Below are positions 1-7,647 of a DNA stretch of 51,158 nucleotides, piece by piece. The position numbers and the translations under genes are program-made. This DNA comes from Streptococcus cristatus ATCC 51100 (GTDB lineage: Bacteria; Bacillota; Bacilli; Lactobacillales; Streptococcaceae): assembly GCF_000222765.1 (NCBI RefSeq), contig NZ_AFUE01000003.1, positions 1 to 51,158 on the forward strand, read 5' to 3'. Positions within the stretch are counted from its first letter, which is position 1; the number at the start of each line of letters is the position of its first letter. Under the pieces are notes generated by a model, which was given only the letters and a program-made list of their open reading frames with translations, was not told where the DNA came from and ran no database searches.

Positions 1-32
1 ATGCAGGTCATTCAAAACGACTGTCTTTTACC

Positions 33-716
33 TTACAAGGTTTTTCGTTTTTGGGCTTCTTTCGAGAGGGAAATATTCTTAATCTTTTCATAGCGTAAGA
101 AGCGTTGAATGAGGCGTTGGTCGCTTACATCTGGTTTCAAATCAACCACATAGTCCAACTTGATAAACTTATTGTCAACTGACTGGACAGAGGTCAACTC
201 AAAGCTTTTGCAGGCTGTTTCAAAGATTGCTTCAAAAAGAACTTCATAGTCTAATTCAGCAGGAATCTGAATTTGAACATAACGTCTGGTTTGACTAACC
301 GAACTAAAGCCCATCTTTTCAAAGAGCAACCAAAAGAAGGAAATGAGGAGCGTGAAAAAAACTCCTAGAGCTAAGAAACCCATTCCTGTCGTAATCCCAA
401 TCGCTGTCGCCATGAAGATGGCTAAAAGTTCCTTGGATCCTCCTGCGGCTGATCGGAAGCGAATCAAACTGAATGTTCCTGCTACCGCGACACTGGTTCC
501 CAGATTTCCATTTACCAAGAAAATGATAATGGAAATAATGGCTGGCAAAAGAGACAGTGTGATGACAAACTCCTTGGTATAAATAGTTTGGTGCTTATAG
601 ACCTTGGCTAAAATGATTCCCAAAATCAAGCCCGTCACGAGGGAGGCTATTAGGGCTAGGGGGTTAACCTTGATTTCAGCCGAAGAATAGATACTGTTAA
701 ATAGTTGTGTAATCAT
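33..716 (-). CDS. DUF4956 family membrane protein
   Basis: This 227-residue integral membrane protein has hydrophobic segments at about residues 18-37, 48-68, 72-84 and 97-133, followed by a soluble C-terminal domain of about 85 residues. The conserved centre (LIRFRSAAGG, then KELLAIFMATAIGI) is typical of DUF4956. Families of this type are repeatedly found beside VTC-domain polyphosphate polymerases, as here: the VTC gene ends 11 nt upstream, so the two are almost certainly co-transcribed. A Shine-Dalgarno GGAGAGAAACA precedes the ATG. Its biochemical role is unknown; a part in moving or organising polyphosphate at the membrane is inference from linkage only. The operon may continue beyond the left edge of the window. 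Confidence 0.85.
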   Translation of the reverse strand: MITQLFNSIYSSAEIKVNPLALIASLVTGLILGIILAKVYKHQTIYTKEFVITLSLLPAIISIIIFLVNGNLGTSVAVAGTFSLIRFRSAAGGSKELLAIFMATAIGITTGMGFLALGVFFTLLISFFWLLFEKMGFSSVSQTRRYVQIQIPAELDYEVLFEAIFETACKSFELTSVQSVDNKFIKLDYVVDLKPDVSDQRLIQRFLRYEKIKNISLSKEAQKRKTL

Positions 717-727
717 TGTTTCTCTCC

Positions 728-1459
728 TTAAACCTTGACGGCTTGAGGAACCAATTCTTTAGATTTTAAGTAGGCTTTGCCGTATTTTGAGAAGGACTGA
801 TCTTCAAGGCCGTATTTATTCAAAATTTCAGACATCCACTGAGGATATTCCCCTGGAACCTTGATCTCCATAATCACCATATCGTCCTCTAATAGAGGAT
901 AGCCGTGGCGTCCTGAGGTCAGGTCCACATCATAATCACGGAAGCGGATATTTGAATCAACGGTCACTCGAACTTTTTTGTCCTCTGAGCCTTTCATCGA
1001 GTAACGATCATAACTAATCACCATTTTCGGTTTTAGGCCCGCATAACGCTCCTGCAACAGCTCCACTTCTGTCTTGACCCGCTCATCGGAAATAGTCTGG
1101 TCTGCAAGTCCCTTCTCAATATAATTAACGACCGAAGTCAGATTTGAAACCAGTCGATACTTGAAACCAACGTCCTCCGACCTCTTCTTTATTTCCAAAA
1201 ATACCTGACTATCCTTTGCTGGCTCCGCTGCATAAGTCCGCATCCGTAGCTTTTCACGACCACCTCTTCTAGCAATCGAATCCTGGATCATTTGAAAATC
1301 ATCATTGTCAAAATAGACATTTGAAATGGTTGAAATCGCATAATCATCTGGAATGAGGTAAGCATGCATTTCAGCTTCTAAGCGAGCCAAGGTCGCACGG
1401 TCTAAGATGTATTTTGTTTCAACACGTTGGAAGTTCGTTTGGATTTGTTTTTGTTTCAT
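728..1459 (-). CDS. VTC-domain polyphosphate polymerase
   Basis: This 243-residue protein has the triphosphate-tunnel architecture of VTC4-like polyphosphate polymerases. Basic and acidic strand motifs occur in order: RVETKYIL near the start, KLRMRTY (about residue 70), VFLEIKKR (about 86-93), KMVISYDRYSMKG (about 142-154), VRVTVDSNIRFRDYD and VIMEIKVPGEYPQWM. These alternating Lys/Arg and Glu residues line the tunnel that handles nucleotide, metal and polyphosphate in the family. It starts at the ATG preceded by AAAGGAGAATTAAA and leads the operon with the downstream DUF4956 gene. Its promoter is overlaid by BlaI-like palindromes, so repression by the neighbouring BlaI homologue is likely (inference). 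Polymerase activity follows from family membership. Confidence 0.85.
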   Translation of the reverse strand: MKQKQIQTNFQRVETKYILDRATLARLEAEMHAYLIPDDYAISTISNVYFDNDDFQMIQDSIARRGGREKLRMRTYAAEPAKDSQVFLEIKKRSEDVGFKYRLVSNLTSVVNYIEKGLADQTISDERVKTEVELLQERYAGLKPKMVISYDRYSMKGSEDKKVRVTVDSNIRFRDYDVDLTSGRHGYPLLEDDMVIMEIKVPGEYPQWMSEILNKYGLEDQSFSKYGKAYLKSKELVPQAVKV

Positions 1460-1477
1460 TTTAATTCTCCTTTTATT

Positions 1478-1489
1478 CTACAAATGTCG
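1478..1489. promoter_or_regulatory. BlaI-like operator half/full site near the VTC start
   Basis: CTACAAATGTCG sits just upstream of the VTC ribosome-binding site. With its flank it matches the blaI operator at 3689-3700 over 18 positions with a single difference (TTTTATTCTACANATGTC). It is an imperfect dyad and probably a third BlaI contact or roadblock site. Confidence 0.55.
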
Positions 1490-1565
1490 TTTGAAGTTTC
1501 AAAAGAAAGAGAGCCCTTGCTCTACTACTCTCATACTTTCCGGACAGTATTTTCAAAACCTTATT

Positions 1566-1577
1566 CTACTTTTGTAG
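1566..1577. promoter_or_regulatory. BlaI-like operator (perfect-arm palindrome)
   Basis: CTAC-TTTT-GTAG is a dyad preceded by the shared ATT flank. It lies just downstream of the predicted -10 of the VTC operon, near the transcription start. Its centre is 26 bp from that of the neighbouring site at 1592-1603. Confidence 0.6.
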
Positions 1578-1588
1578 TTTATAATCAT

Positions 1589-1617
1589 ATTCTACAATTG
1601 TAGTTTTTAAAAGTCAA
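1589..1617 (-). promoter_or_regulatory. Promoter of the VTC-DUF4956 operon with embedded operator
   Basis: Read on the minus strand, TTGACT (1617-1612) and TAGAAT (1594-1589) are separated by exactly 17 bp. The perfect 12-bp palindrome CTACAATTGTAG (1592-1603) covers part of the spacer and the -10. A bound BlaI-type dimer would block RNA polymerase. The same arrangement recurs in front of blaI. Confidence 0.7.
1592..1603. promoter_or_regulatory. BlaI-like operator overlapping VTC promoter
   Basis: CTACAATTGTAG is a perfect 12-bp palindrome of the TACA-N2-TGTA class bound by BlaI/MecI/CopY repressors. It overlaps the predicted -10 hexamer. Confidence 0.7.
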
Positions 1618-1689
1618 GAGAAAATTACTAAAACTTTAAAATTGACCTCAATTTATGAGTTGAAGACTAGATTCTACCAAAAATAAAGA

Positions 1690-1742
1690 TAAAAAAATTC
1701 TACCAATCGCTGCTTCTATCAAGAAATCTTGATTGGTAGAAT
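1690..1742 (-). terminator. Intrinsic terminator of the blaI-blaR1 operon
   Basis: The arms ATTCTACCAATC (1697-1708) and GATTGGTAGAAT (1731-1742) are perfect inverted repeats. On the minus strand the stem is followed by a run of T, directly after the M56 gene stop. Confidence 0.75.
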
Positions 1743-1749
1743 CTTTTAT

Positions 1750-3255
1750 CTAATCGTCATCATCATCGTCGTCATCGTCTTTGTCATCATCACGATCTTT
1801 ATCCTTACTCTTTGAAGAGCTAGTTTGAGCAGGAGGTTGGACAGGTGCTGTACTAGTGTTTGTATTTGAATTTGTCACATTATTGGTCGCAAGAGTCGGC
1901 GAGCTAACACTTCCCGTCTGACCCGCATTCACATTCCCACTTTCACTATCAGCTGGAGTCGCTGCAGAAGACGATGACGGCGGAACTTCTTTTTCAACTG
2001 TCACTGTCTTTTCGACAATGGTATGCTGCTTGGATTGGACGACTTTTCCAATCTTGGCATTGACAAGCATCTCATGAACCGTCTGTCCGTGTGAAAAGAG
2101 AATCTTATAATTGCCTTTCTCATGTGAAATCTGCACATCCTTAATGTCCTTTTCAGCAAGAGAAAGTTCCTTCAAAACTGTTTCTAAAACCTGACGCTGA
2201 CTAAGTCCTTCCACTTTCTTAGACTCTAAGACAAGTTTACTATCTTGTGCGACAGGATTTTCTAAGGCAAAGACCGAGCTAGTCAAAAGCAGAAGTAGAG
2301 GAACTGCCACTACAAAAGAAGCAGACAGAAACTTTTTCGGCAGGCGGCTGTCCATGATACCAATAATCCGTCGCTTAAGATTAAACTTATCCGAGTAAAA
2401 GCAAGTCGTCAAAGCAATCCGAGTCTTCTTACTGCGGTCAATCATCGTCAGAATAGTCTCACCATAAAAAGTTCGATAAGCTGTGTCTTTTCTACTCAGA
2501 ACATCGTAATCACAGTACATTTCTCCTGCTTCCTGAGTTTCCCGACAAGCGAAACGAACTACTGGATTAAACCAATGTAGGCTCTTGGCGAGAATTGCAA
2601 AAAGATTAATCAAGACATCATAGTGCTGATAATGAGTCAGCTCATGCTGGAAAATCAGCTGCAGCTCCTCCTCCGTATAGTCCAGCTCCGGTAGCACAAT
2701 CAAAATATCCCTGAATCCCAGCAACATTGGGCTCTGTGTCATAGGGTAGTGGAGCAGACGAATCTTACTTTTAACGCCCATCTTTTCTTTGATCAAATGC
2801 AACTGGAACACAGTCTCTTCGTCCTCAACCTCTGTCCCCCAACGTTGCAACATCTTTTTGAAACGGATATAAGAATAGGCATATTTACCTAGGTTAAATG
2901 CACAACCAAGCAGCCAAATGGCAAAGAATATTTCAAACCAAGGTAGACCCAGAAAAGCCTCCCAGAGATTGGCCTGGGTTGCTTTCTCAGCTACTTGAGA
3001 AACAGCTTGCCCTCCACCTGTCTGGCCAGCTCTAACAGCTGTCTGAACAGTCGCCCCAGTACTCAGCCGAATCAAACCAGAGCCAAACTGAGGACGGAAT
3101 GGGAATAGAAAGCTCAGCAAGATTAAAAACCAGACAAAATACTTGACCTTGACTGAAATCTTGGTCTTGAGGGCTGCAAAAAGAAGGCTCAAAAACAGAA
3201 CCAAAATCGAAGTGGAAAGACTGGTTAAGAGGAAAGACAAAAGGAACTGTTTCAT
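1750..3255 (-). CDS. BlaR1-like M56 family membrane metallopeptidase
   Basis: This 501-residue sensor-protease homologue has N-terminal membrane segments (about residues 5-28, 36-52 and 108-128) and a cytoplasmic zinc-protease domain with HELTH in LIFQHELTHYQHYD (about residue 205). A further membrane segment lies near 310-330, followed by an extracellular tail. In BlaR1/MecR1 the tail is a penicillin-binding domain; here it is a short PepSY-like segment (about 345-405), a Ser/Thr/Asn-rich linker, and a C terminus ending in nine consecutive Asp after a Lys/Asp-rich stretch. The signal sensed is therefore unlikely to be a beta-lactam. It starts 15 nt after blaI in one operon. By analogy, activation would lead to loss of BlaI repression (inference). 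Confidence 0.85.
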   Translation of the reverse strand: MKQFLLSFLLTSLSTSILVLFLSLLFAALKTKISVKVKYFVWFLILLSFLFPFRPQFGSGLIRLSTGATVQTAVRAGQTGGGQAVSQVAEKATQANLWEAFLGLPWFEIFFAIWLLGCAFNLGKYAYSYIRFKKMLQRWGTEVEDEETVFQLHLIKEKMGVKSKIRLLHYPMTQSPMLLGFRDILIVLPELDYTEEELQLIFQHELTHYQHYDVLINLFAILAKSLHWFNPVVRFACRETQEAGEMYCDYDVLSRKDTAYRTFYGETILTMIDRSKKTRIALTTCFYSDKFNLKRRIIGIMDSRLPKKFLSASFVVAVPLLLLLTSSVFALENPVAQDSKLVLESKKVEGLSQRQVLETVLKELSLAEKDIKDVQISHEKGNYKILFSHGQTVHEMLVNAKIGKVVQSKQHTIVEKTVTVEKEVPPSSSSAATPADSESGNVNAGQTGSVSSPTLATNNVTNSNTNTSTAPVQPPAQTSSSKSKDKDRDDDKDDDDDDDDD

Positions 3256-3270
3256 GGATACTACCTCATC

Positions 3271-3648
3271 TTACTCTTTCTGATTCAGTAAATTACGCAA
3301 CTCATCCAGTTCATTTTCTGAAAAAGAATTAGATGAAAAGAGAGTCTTGACAAAGCCTCCCATGGAATGTCCGCTGTAGCGCTTCAAAAAGTCTGACGTC
3401 TCTACTTCTAAATATTCCTCTTCCGAAATTAAGGCCGTATATTGCCTTTCGCGTCCCTTTCGAACACTTTCTAAGAAACCCTTTTCCGTCAAGCGAGCCA
3501 GAACTGTCAACAAGGTCTGAGGCTTCCAATGGTTATCTTCACCTAGCTTTTCCATAATTTGAGCAGAAGTCGTTGGATTTGGCAGGTGCCAAATAATCTT
3601 TAAGATGGCAAATTCACCATCTGGTAAACGTTTAATTGAATGATTCAT
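3271..3648 (-). CDS. BlaI/MecI/CopY-family transcriptional repressor
   Basis: This is a 125-residue winged-helix repressor when started at MNHSIKRLPDGE; an upstream in-frame start is possible, but this ATG has the good ribosome-binding site AAAGGATGG. Family motifs include GEFAILKIIWHLPNPTTSAQI, split here as GEFAILKIIW and TTSAQIMEKL, then WKPQTLLTVLARLTEKGFL for the recognition helix and wing, and a C-terminal dimerisation region rich in Glu and Leu. It is co-transcribed with the M56 protease gene. A matching operator overlaps its own promoter and that of the VTC operon, which suggests autoregulation plus control of the polyphosphate genes. Confidence 0.88.
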   Translation of the reverse strand: MNHSIKRLPDGEFAILKIIWHLPNPTTSAQIMEKLGEDNHWKPQTLLTVLARLTEKGFLESVRKGRERQYTALISEEEYLEVETSDFLKRYSGHSMGGFVKTLFSSNSFSENELDELRNLLNQKE

Positions 3649-3685
3649 TGTATTTCCATCCTTTCTAAAGTCTTCTTCTAATTTT

Positions 3686-3714
3686 ATTCTACACATGTCT
3701 AATAAAAAAGTCAA
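3686..3714 (-). promoter_or_regulatory. Promoter and operator of blaI-blaR1
   Basis: On the minus strand, TTGACT (3714-3709), a 17-bp spacer and TAGAAT (3691-3686) duplicate the VTC promoter layout. The dyad CTACACATGTCT (3689-3700) overlaps the -10 and spacer, consistent with autorepression. Confidence 0.7.
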
Positions 3715-3724
3715 TCATTATGTA

Positions 3725-3758
3725 AAAAAGAGCTGGGAATCACTATTTCCCGCTCTTT
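3725..3758 (-). terminator. Terminator after the DUF1304 gene
   Basis: The minus strand forms AAAGAGCGGGAA / TTCCCAGCTCTTT with a small mismatch. A T run follows the stem. Confidence 0.7.
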
Positions 3759-4115
3759 CTAGAAAAATAAACTCAGCAAAGTCAACATTGCCAAACCACC
3801 CTGCTTGAACAGGATTTTTGGGTCACTGGTAACTGCACCGTAAGCCGCTACCAAGATGATATAAACCATAAAAATTCCCAGCCAAACTGGATTAGGCTGC
3901 ACAAAGGCCGCAATCAAGACCAAAACAGCTATAAGCCCGTTGTAAACACCTTGGTTTTTGAAAAGGGTATTGACCGACTTCTGCTCCAACTCCTCTTGTG
4001 ACATACCAAAGACCCGTGCTGTCGCTGCAGAAGTCGTTGCGATAGTCTCTAAGTACATAATATAGAAAAATTCCAAGGCAACCACACTTGCCAAAATCAG
4101 TGTAAAAATAGACAT
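3759..4115 (-). CDS. DUF1304 family small membrane protein
   Basis: This 118-residue protein is mostly hydrophobic, with about four membrane segments (residues 3-22, 58-72, 76-93 and 103-118). The loop between the first two contains ATARVFGM and an amphipathic EEL-rich stretch, followed by NQGVYNGLIA, which is the DUF1304 signature. It starts at an ATG preceded by AAGGAGAAG and stands alone, with its own terminator. No biochemical function is established for the family. Confidence 0.8.
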   Translation of the reverse strand: MSIFTLILASVVALEFFYIMYLETIATTSAATARVFGMSQEELEQKSVNTLFKNQGVYNGLIAVLVLIAAFVQPNPVWLGIFMVYIILVAAYGAVTSDPKILFKQGGLAMLTLLSLFF

Positions 4116-4276
4116 TTCTTCTCCTTATAGAAATTTATGACGAAAAAAGTATAACATAGAACAAGAAAAAGCGCTAAAATTTGGTTCTAATAAAATGGAC
4201 AAAGTGTATAAAGACGTCTTAAATTACATTTTTAAAATAGGCGTAGCAAAACTCAGCATTTTCTGACTAGATGTGA

Positions 4277-4282
4277 TACAAT
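4277..4282 (+). promoter_or_regulatory. Extended -10 element of the RclA-like gene
   Basis: TGTGATACAAT gives a TGn-TACAAT extended -10 about 25 nt upstream of the ATG. The same eleven-base string precedes the fnr-type gene at 5693-5698. Confidence 0.5.
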
Positions 4283-4306
4283 CTTTTTGAAAAATGGAGG
4301 TAAATT

Positions 4307-5623
4307 ATGTTAACCTATGATTTAATTGTCATCGGCTTTGGTAAGGCCGGTAAAACATTGGCAGCCAAAATGGCGGCCCAAGGAAAAAAAGTTGCTTTGA
4401 TTGAGCGAAGCAAGGCTATGTACGGGGGAACCTGTATCAATATTGCCTGCATCCCAACCAAGACCCTGCTTGTCGCAGCTGAAAAAGGCCTGGCTTTCGA
4501 CCAAGTCATGGCTGAAAAAAATGCTGTAACCAGCCGTCTCAACGGGAAGAACTACGCAGCAATCAGTGGCGCTGGTGTCGACATCATCGATGCGGAAGCT
4601 CATTTCCTTTCCAATAAAATCATCGAAATCACAGCTGGCGATGAAAAAGAGGAACTGACTGCTGAGACTATTGTCATCAATACCGGTGCAGTTTCCAATG
4701 TCCTGCCAATTCCAGGACTGACTGAGACCGAGCATGTCTATGACTCAACTGGCATCCAAAATCTGAAAGAACTTCCTAAACGCTTGGGAGTTCTGGGTGG
4801 CGGTAACATCGGCCTAGAATTTGCTGGACTATACAACAAACTGGGCAGTCAGGTAACTGTGCTGGATGCTGCTCCTGTCTTTCTCCCTCGAGTTGAGCCT
4901 TCTATCGCTGCTCTAGCTAAGCAGTACATGGAAGAAGACGGAATCCAGCTCCTGCAAAATGTACAAACCAAGCAGATTAAAAATGATGGTGATGAAGTTG
5001 TGGTTGTGACAGAGGATGGAGAATTCCGCTTTGATGCCTTGCTCTATGCTACTGGCCGCAAGCCGAATGTTGAGCCACTTCAGTTGGAAAATACCGACAT
5101 TGAGCTGACAGAGCGCGGAGCTATCAAGGTTGATAAACACTTGGAAACAACTGTACCTGGTGTATTTGCAGCGGGCGATGTCAATGGCGGTCTGCAGTTT
5201 ACTTATATCTCACTGGATGACTTCCGTATCCTTTATAGCTATCTAGCTGGCGATGGCAGCTACACACTGGAAGACCGTAAAAACGTCCCTACCAGCATGT
5301 TCATCACACCGCCTTTGGCTCAAATCGGATTGACTGAAAAGGAAGCCCAAGAGCAAGGCCTGCCGATTGCAGTTAAGGAGATTCCAGTCGCAGCAATGCC
5401 TCGTGGACATGTCAATGCTGACTTACGCGGTGCCTTCAAGGCCGTTGTCAACACTGAAACCAAGGAAATCGTCGGAGCAACAATCTTCTCAGCAGGGGCT
5501 CAGGAAATTATCAATATCCTGACTGTAGCCATGGATAATAAGATTCCTTACACCTACTTGAGCAAGCAAATCTTCACTCATCCAACTCTGGCTGAAAACC
5601 TCAATGATTTATTTGCTATCTAA
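4307..5623 (+). CDS. RclA-like FAD-dependent pyridine nucleotide-disulfide oxidoreductase
   Basis: This 438-residue class I flavoprotein disulfide reductase has an N-terminal FAD dinucleotide motif (GFGKAGKTLA) and a redox-active pair Cys43-x4-Cys48 in GGTCINIACIPTKTLL. It also has a second Rossmann motif for NAD(P)H (GGGNIGLEFAGLY, about residue 165), the FAD motif GVFAAGDV near 283, and a C-terminal dimerisation domain with HPTLAEN (the His-Glu dyad). All catalytic residues are present. The IACIPTKT sequence resembles RclA/MerA-type reductases rather than lipoamide dehydrogenase, and there are no partner 2-oxoacid dehydrogenase genes. A role in thiol, metal or hypohalous-acid stress is plausible but unproven. 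The ribosome-binding site is TGGAGG. Confidence 0.85.
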   Translation: MLTYDLIVIGFGKAGKTLAAKMAAQGKKVALIERSKAMYGGTCINIACIPTKTLLVAAEKGLAFDQVMAEKNAVTSRLNGKNYAAISGAGVDIIDAEAHFLSNKIIEITAGDEKEELTAETIVINTGAVSNVLPIPGLTETEHVYDSTGIQNLKELPKRLGVLGGGNIGLEFAGLYNKLGSQVTVLDAAPVFLPRVEPSIAALAKQYMEEDGIQLLQNVQTKQIKNDGDEVVVVTEDGEFRFDALLYATGRKPNVEPLQLENTDIELTERGAIKVDKHLETTVPGVFAAGDVNGGLQFTYISLDDFRILYSYLAGDGSYTLEDRKNVPTSMFITPPLAQIGLTEKEAQEQGLPIAVKEIPVAAMPRGHVNADLRGAFKAVVNTETKEIVGATIFSAGAQEIINILTVAMDNKIPYTYLSKQIFTHPTLAENLNDLFAI

Positions 5624-5627
5624 TGTT

Positions 5628-5649
5628 AAGCCCCTAATGGGGCTTTTAC
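5628..5649 (+). terminator. Terminator after RclA-like gene
   Basis: AAGCCCC-taat-GGGGCTTTT forms a compact GC-rich hairpin with a T tail just after the stop codon. Confidence 0.75.
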
Positions 5650-5692
5650 AATCCCTACAAAAATTTAACTACATTTCAACCTATTTTTGTGA

Positions 5693-5698
5693 TACAAT
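5693..5698 (+). promoter_or_regulatory. Extended -10 element of ferredoxin-NADP reductase gene
   Basis: TGTGATACAAT gives an extended -10 (TGA-TACAAT) 36 nt upstream of the chosen ATG. No good -35 is evident. Confidence 0.5.
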
Positions 5699-5733
5699 AA
5701 TCCTAGTTTATTTTAAAAAGATTGAGGAAAATT

Positions 5734-6702
5734 ATGTCTGAACTGTATGATATTACGATTGTCGGAGGCGGTCCAGTTGGCTTATTCGCTGCTTTTTACG
5801 CCCACTTACGCCAAGCCAAGGTGAAAATCATTGATTCCCTACCTCAGCTGGGTGGTCAGCCGGCCATTCTCTATCCAGAGAAGAAGATTCTGGATGTGCC
5901 AGGCTTTACTAATTTGACTGGCGAAGAGTTGACTCAGCGTCTGATTGAGCAGCTGGAGACTTTCCAGACTGAGATTTGCCTCAATGAAACGGTTCTGGAT
6001 ATCGTTAAATCTGATGATGACTTCACTATTACGACTTCTCAAGCCCAGCATCAGACCAAAACCATTATCATCGCCATGGGAGGTGGCGCCTTCAAACCGA
6101 GGGCTTTGGAGTTAGACGATGCTGAAAGCTACAGCAACCTTCACTATCACGTTTCAAACATCAGCCAGTATGCTGGCAAAAAGGTTGTTGTTCTGGGTGG
6201 CGGCGACTCGGCTGTTGACTGGGCGCTAGCTTTTGAAAAGATTGCGGAAACCAGTCTGGTTCATCGTCGGGACAACTTCCGGGCTTTAGAACATAGTGTG
6301 GAAGAACTCAAGGCTTCTAGCGTTGAGATTAAGACACCGTTTGTACCGAGTCGATTGGTCGGCGAAAATGGCAAGATTACCCACTTAGAAATCAGTCAAG
6401 TCAAGGGAGAGGAAAGTCAGCTTCTGCCTCTGGATCATCTCTTTGTCAACTACGGTTTTAAATCCTCTGTCGGCAATCTCAAAGATTGGGGCTTGGAGCT
6501 CAATCGTCACAAGATTTTGGTCAACAGCAAACAGGAAACTTCTATACCAGGTATTTATGCTGCTGGTGATTGCTGTTCCTATGAAGGAAAGATTGATTTA
6601 ATTGCAACGGGTCTGGGCGAAGCTCCTACCGCTGTCAACAATGCCATTAATCATATCTATCCCGACCAGAAGGTCCAACCCAAACATTCTACAAGCCTAT
6701 AA
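5734..6702 (+). CDS. Ferredoxin--NADP(+) reductase, thioredoxin-reductase-like type
   Basis: This 322-residue flavoprotein starts at MSELYDITI; an upstream in-frame TTG would add four residues, but TTGAGGAAAATT is the ribosome-binding site for this ATG. It has an FAD motif (GGGPVGLFAAFYA), an NADPH motif (LGGGDSAVDWAL, about residue 155) and GIYAAGDCCSYEGK (about 275-288). The CxxC of thioredoxin reductase is absent from the NADPH domain, which separates this FNR2 family from TrxB. The family transfers electrons between NADPH and ferredoxin or flavodoxin. It converges on whiA and the two share a bidirectional hairpin terminator. Confidence 0.88.
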   Translation: MSELYDITIVGGGPVGLFAAFYAHLRQAKVKIIDSLPQLGGQPAILYPEKKILDVPGFTNLTGEELTQRLIEQLETFQTEICLNETVLDIVKSDDDFTITTSQAQHQTKTIIIAMGGGAFKPRALELDDAESYSNLHYHVSNISQYAGKKVVVLGGGDSAVDWALAFEKIAETSLVHRRDNFRALEHSVEELKASSVEIKTPFVPSRLVGENGKITHLEISQVKGEESQLLPLDHLFVNYGFKSSVGNLKDWGLELNRHKILVNSKQETSIPGIYAAGDCCSYEGKIDLIATGLGEAPTAVNNAINHIYPDQKVQPKHSTSL

Positions 6703-6704
6703 AA

Positions 6705-6738
6705 AAACAGCTGCCGAGCTTAAGCTCAGCAGCTTTTA
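6705..6738. terminator. Bidirectional terminator between fnr and whiA
   Basis: AAAAACAGCTGCCGAGCTTA and its near-perfect complement TAAGCTCAGCAGCTTTTA form one hairpin, with A/T runs on both sides, between convergent genes. Confidence 0.75.
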
Positions 6739-7647
6739 TAATTCATCTGCGATTTTATTGATTTTTCTCAAGCGATGATTGACACCACTCTTAGTCAGAG
6801 GCCGGCTCAGACTATCAGCTAGCTGCTGGATCGAATAGTCCGGATGCTGAATACGAAGTTGAGCAACCTCCTGCAGGTCTACAGGTAAACTCTCAATGCC
6901 GATATTATCGCTGATTTTGGCAATATTATTGATGGTTTTCATACTGGCTGTGACCGTGCGAGCAATGTTCGCTGTCTCCGCATTATTGGCACGATTGAGG
7001 TCATTGCGCGCTTCCCGCATGAGCTTAAGAGACTCAAACTCAGCCATGGCTTCCATAGCCCCAATGACAATGAGAAAATCCATAATATCCTCAGCCCGCT
7101 GCAGATAGGTGACAGCTCCCTTCTTGCGCTCAATGGTCTTGGCATCCAGCAGAAAACGTCGCATCAAGGCAGCTAAATCCTCAGCATGATCCAGATAAAC
7201 GGACAGAATTTCCAGCTGGTATTTGCCTGAGTCTGGCTCCCGCATGCTGCCATTTGAGAGAAAGGCCCCCCTCAGATAGGCTCGGCTGGCTTCGTCATCT
7301 GACAAAATGGCCTGGTCAATACCTGCCTCAATACCAAAAAAGGAGTCAGCCAAGTGCAGGTCAGATAAGATTTCTTCCACTTTCTGATCCAGAAATACTG
7401 TATAAACGCGATTCTTGCGCAGATTAGTCTTCTGATGATGGCGAATTTCTGACTTGACCTGATAAAGATCCAACAGCAATTCATAGAGATGGCGAGCAAT
7501 CTTGGCATTTTCTGTTGAAATGGATAAGGTAAGGCCAGTCGAAGAAATTCCCAAACTACCAGCCATCTTGATCATGGCAGCTAACTCATTTTTGTCTTTT
7601 ACAGATAAGCTCAAAAGCTCTTCTTTTACTTTTACTGTAAAGCTCAT
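6736..7647 (-). CDS. whiA: Sporulation-type regulator WhiA
   Basis: This 303-residue protein has an N-terminal LAGLIDADG-like domain (about residues 1-200, including [13 protein letters not shown]) and a C-terminal helix-turn-helix domain ([20 protein letters not shown], about 275-294). WhiA is a DNA-binding protein conserved across Gram-positive bacteria and linked to division and chromosome segregation outside the actinomycetes. Its start overlaps the stop of yvcK by 4 nt, and the rapZ-yvcK-whiA order is the conserved one. Translational coupling along the operon is likely. Confidence 0.95.
   Translation of the reverse strand: MSFTVKVKEELLSLSVKDKNELAAMIKMAGSLGISSTGLTLSISTENAKIARHLYELLLDLYQVKSEIRHHQKTNLRKNRVYTVFLDQKVEEILSDLHLADSFFGIEAGIDQAILSDDEASRAYLRGAFLSNGSMREPDSGKYQLEILSVYLDHAEDLAALMRRFLLDAKTIERKKGAVTYLQRAEDIMDFLIVIGAMEAMAEFESLKLMREARNDLNRANNAETANIARTVTASMKTINNIAKISDNIGIESLPVDLQEVAQLRIQHPDYSIQQLADSLSRPLTKSGVNHRLRKINKIADEL

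Noticed and set aside
1750-3648. Beta-lactam resistance locus
   Set aside because: The sensor has no penicillin-binding domain and no beta-lactamase or PBP gene is linked.
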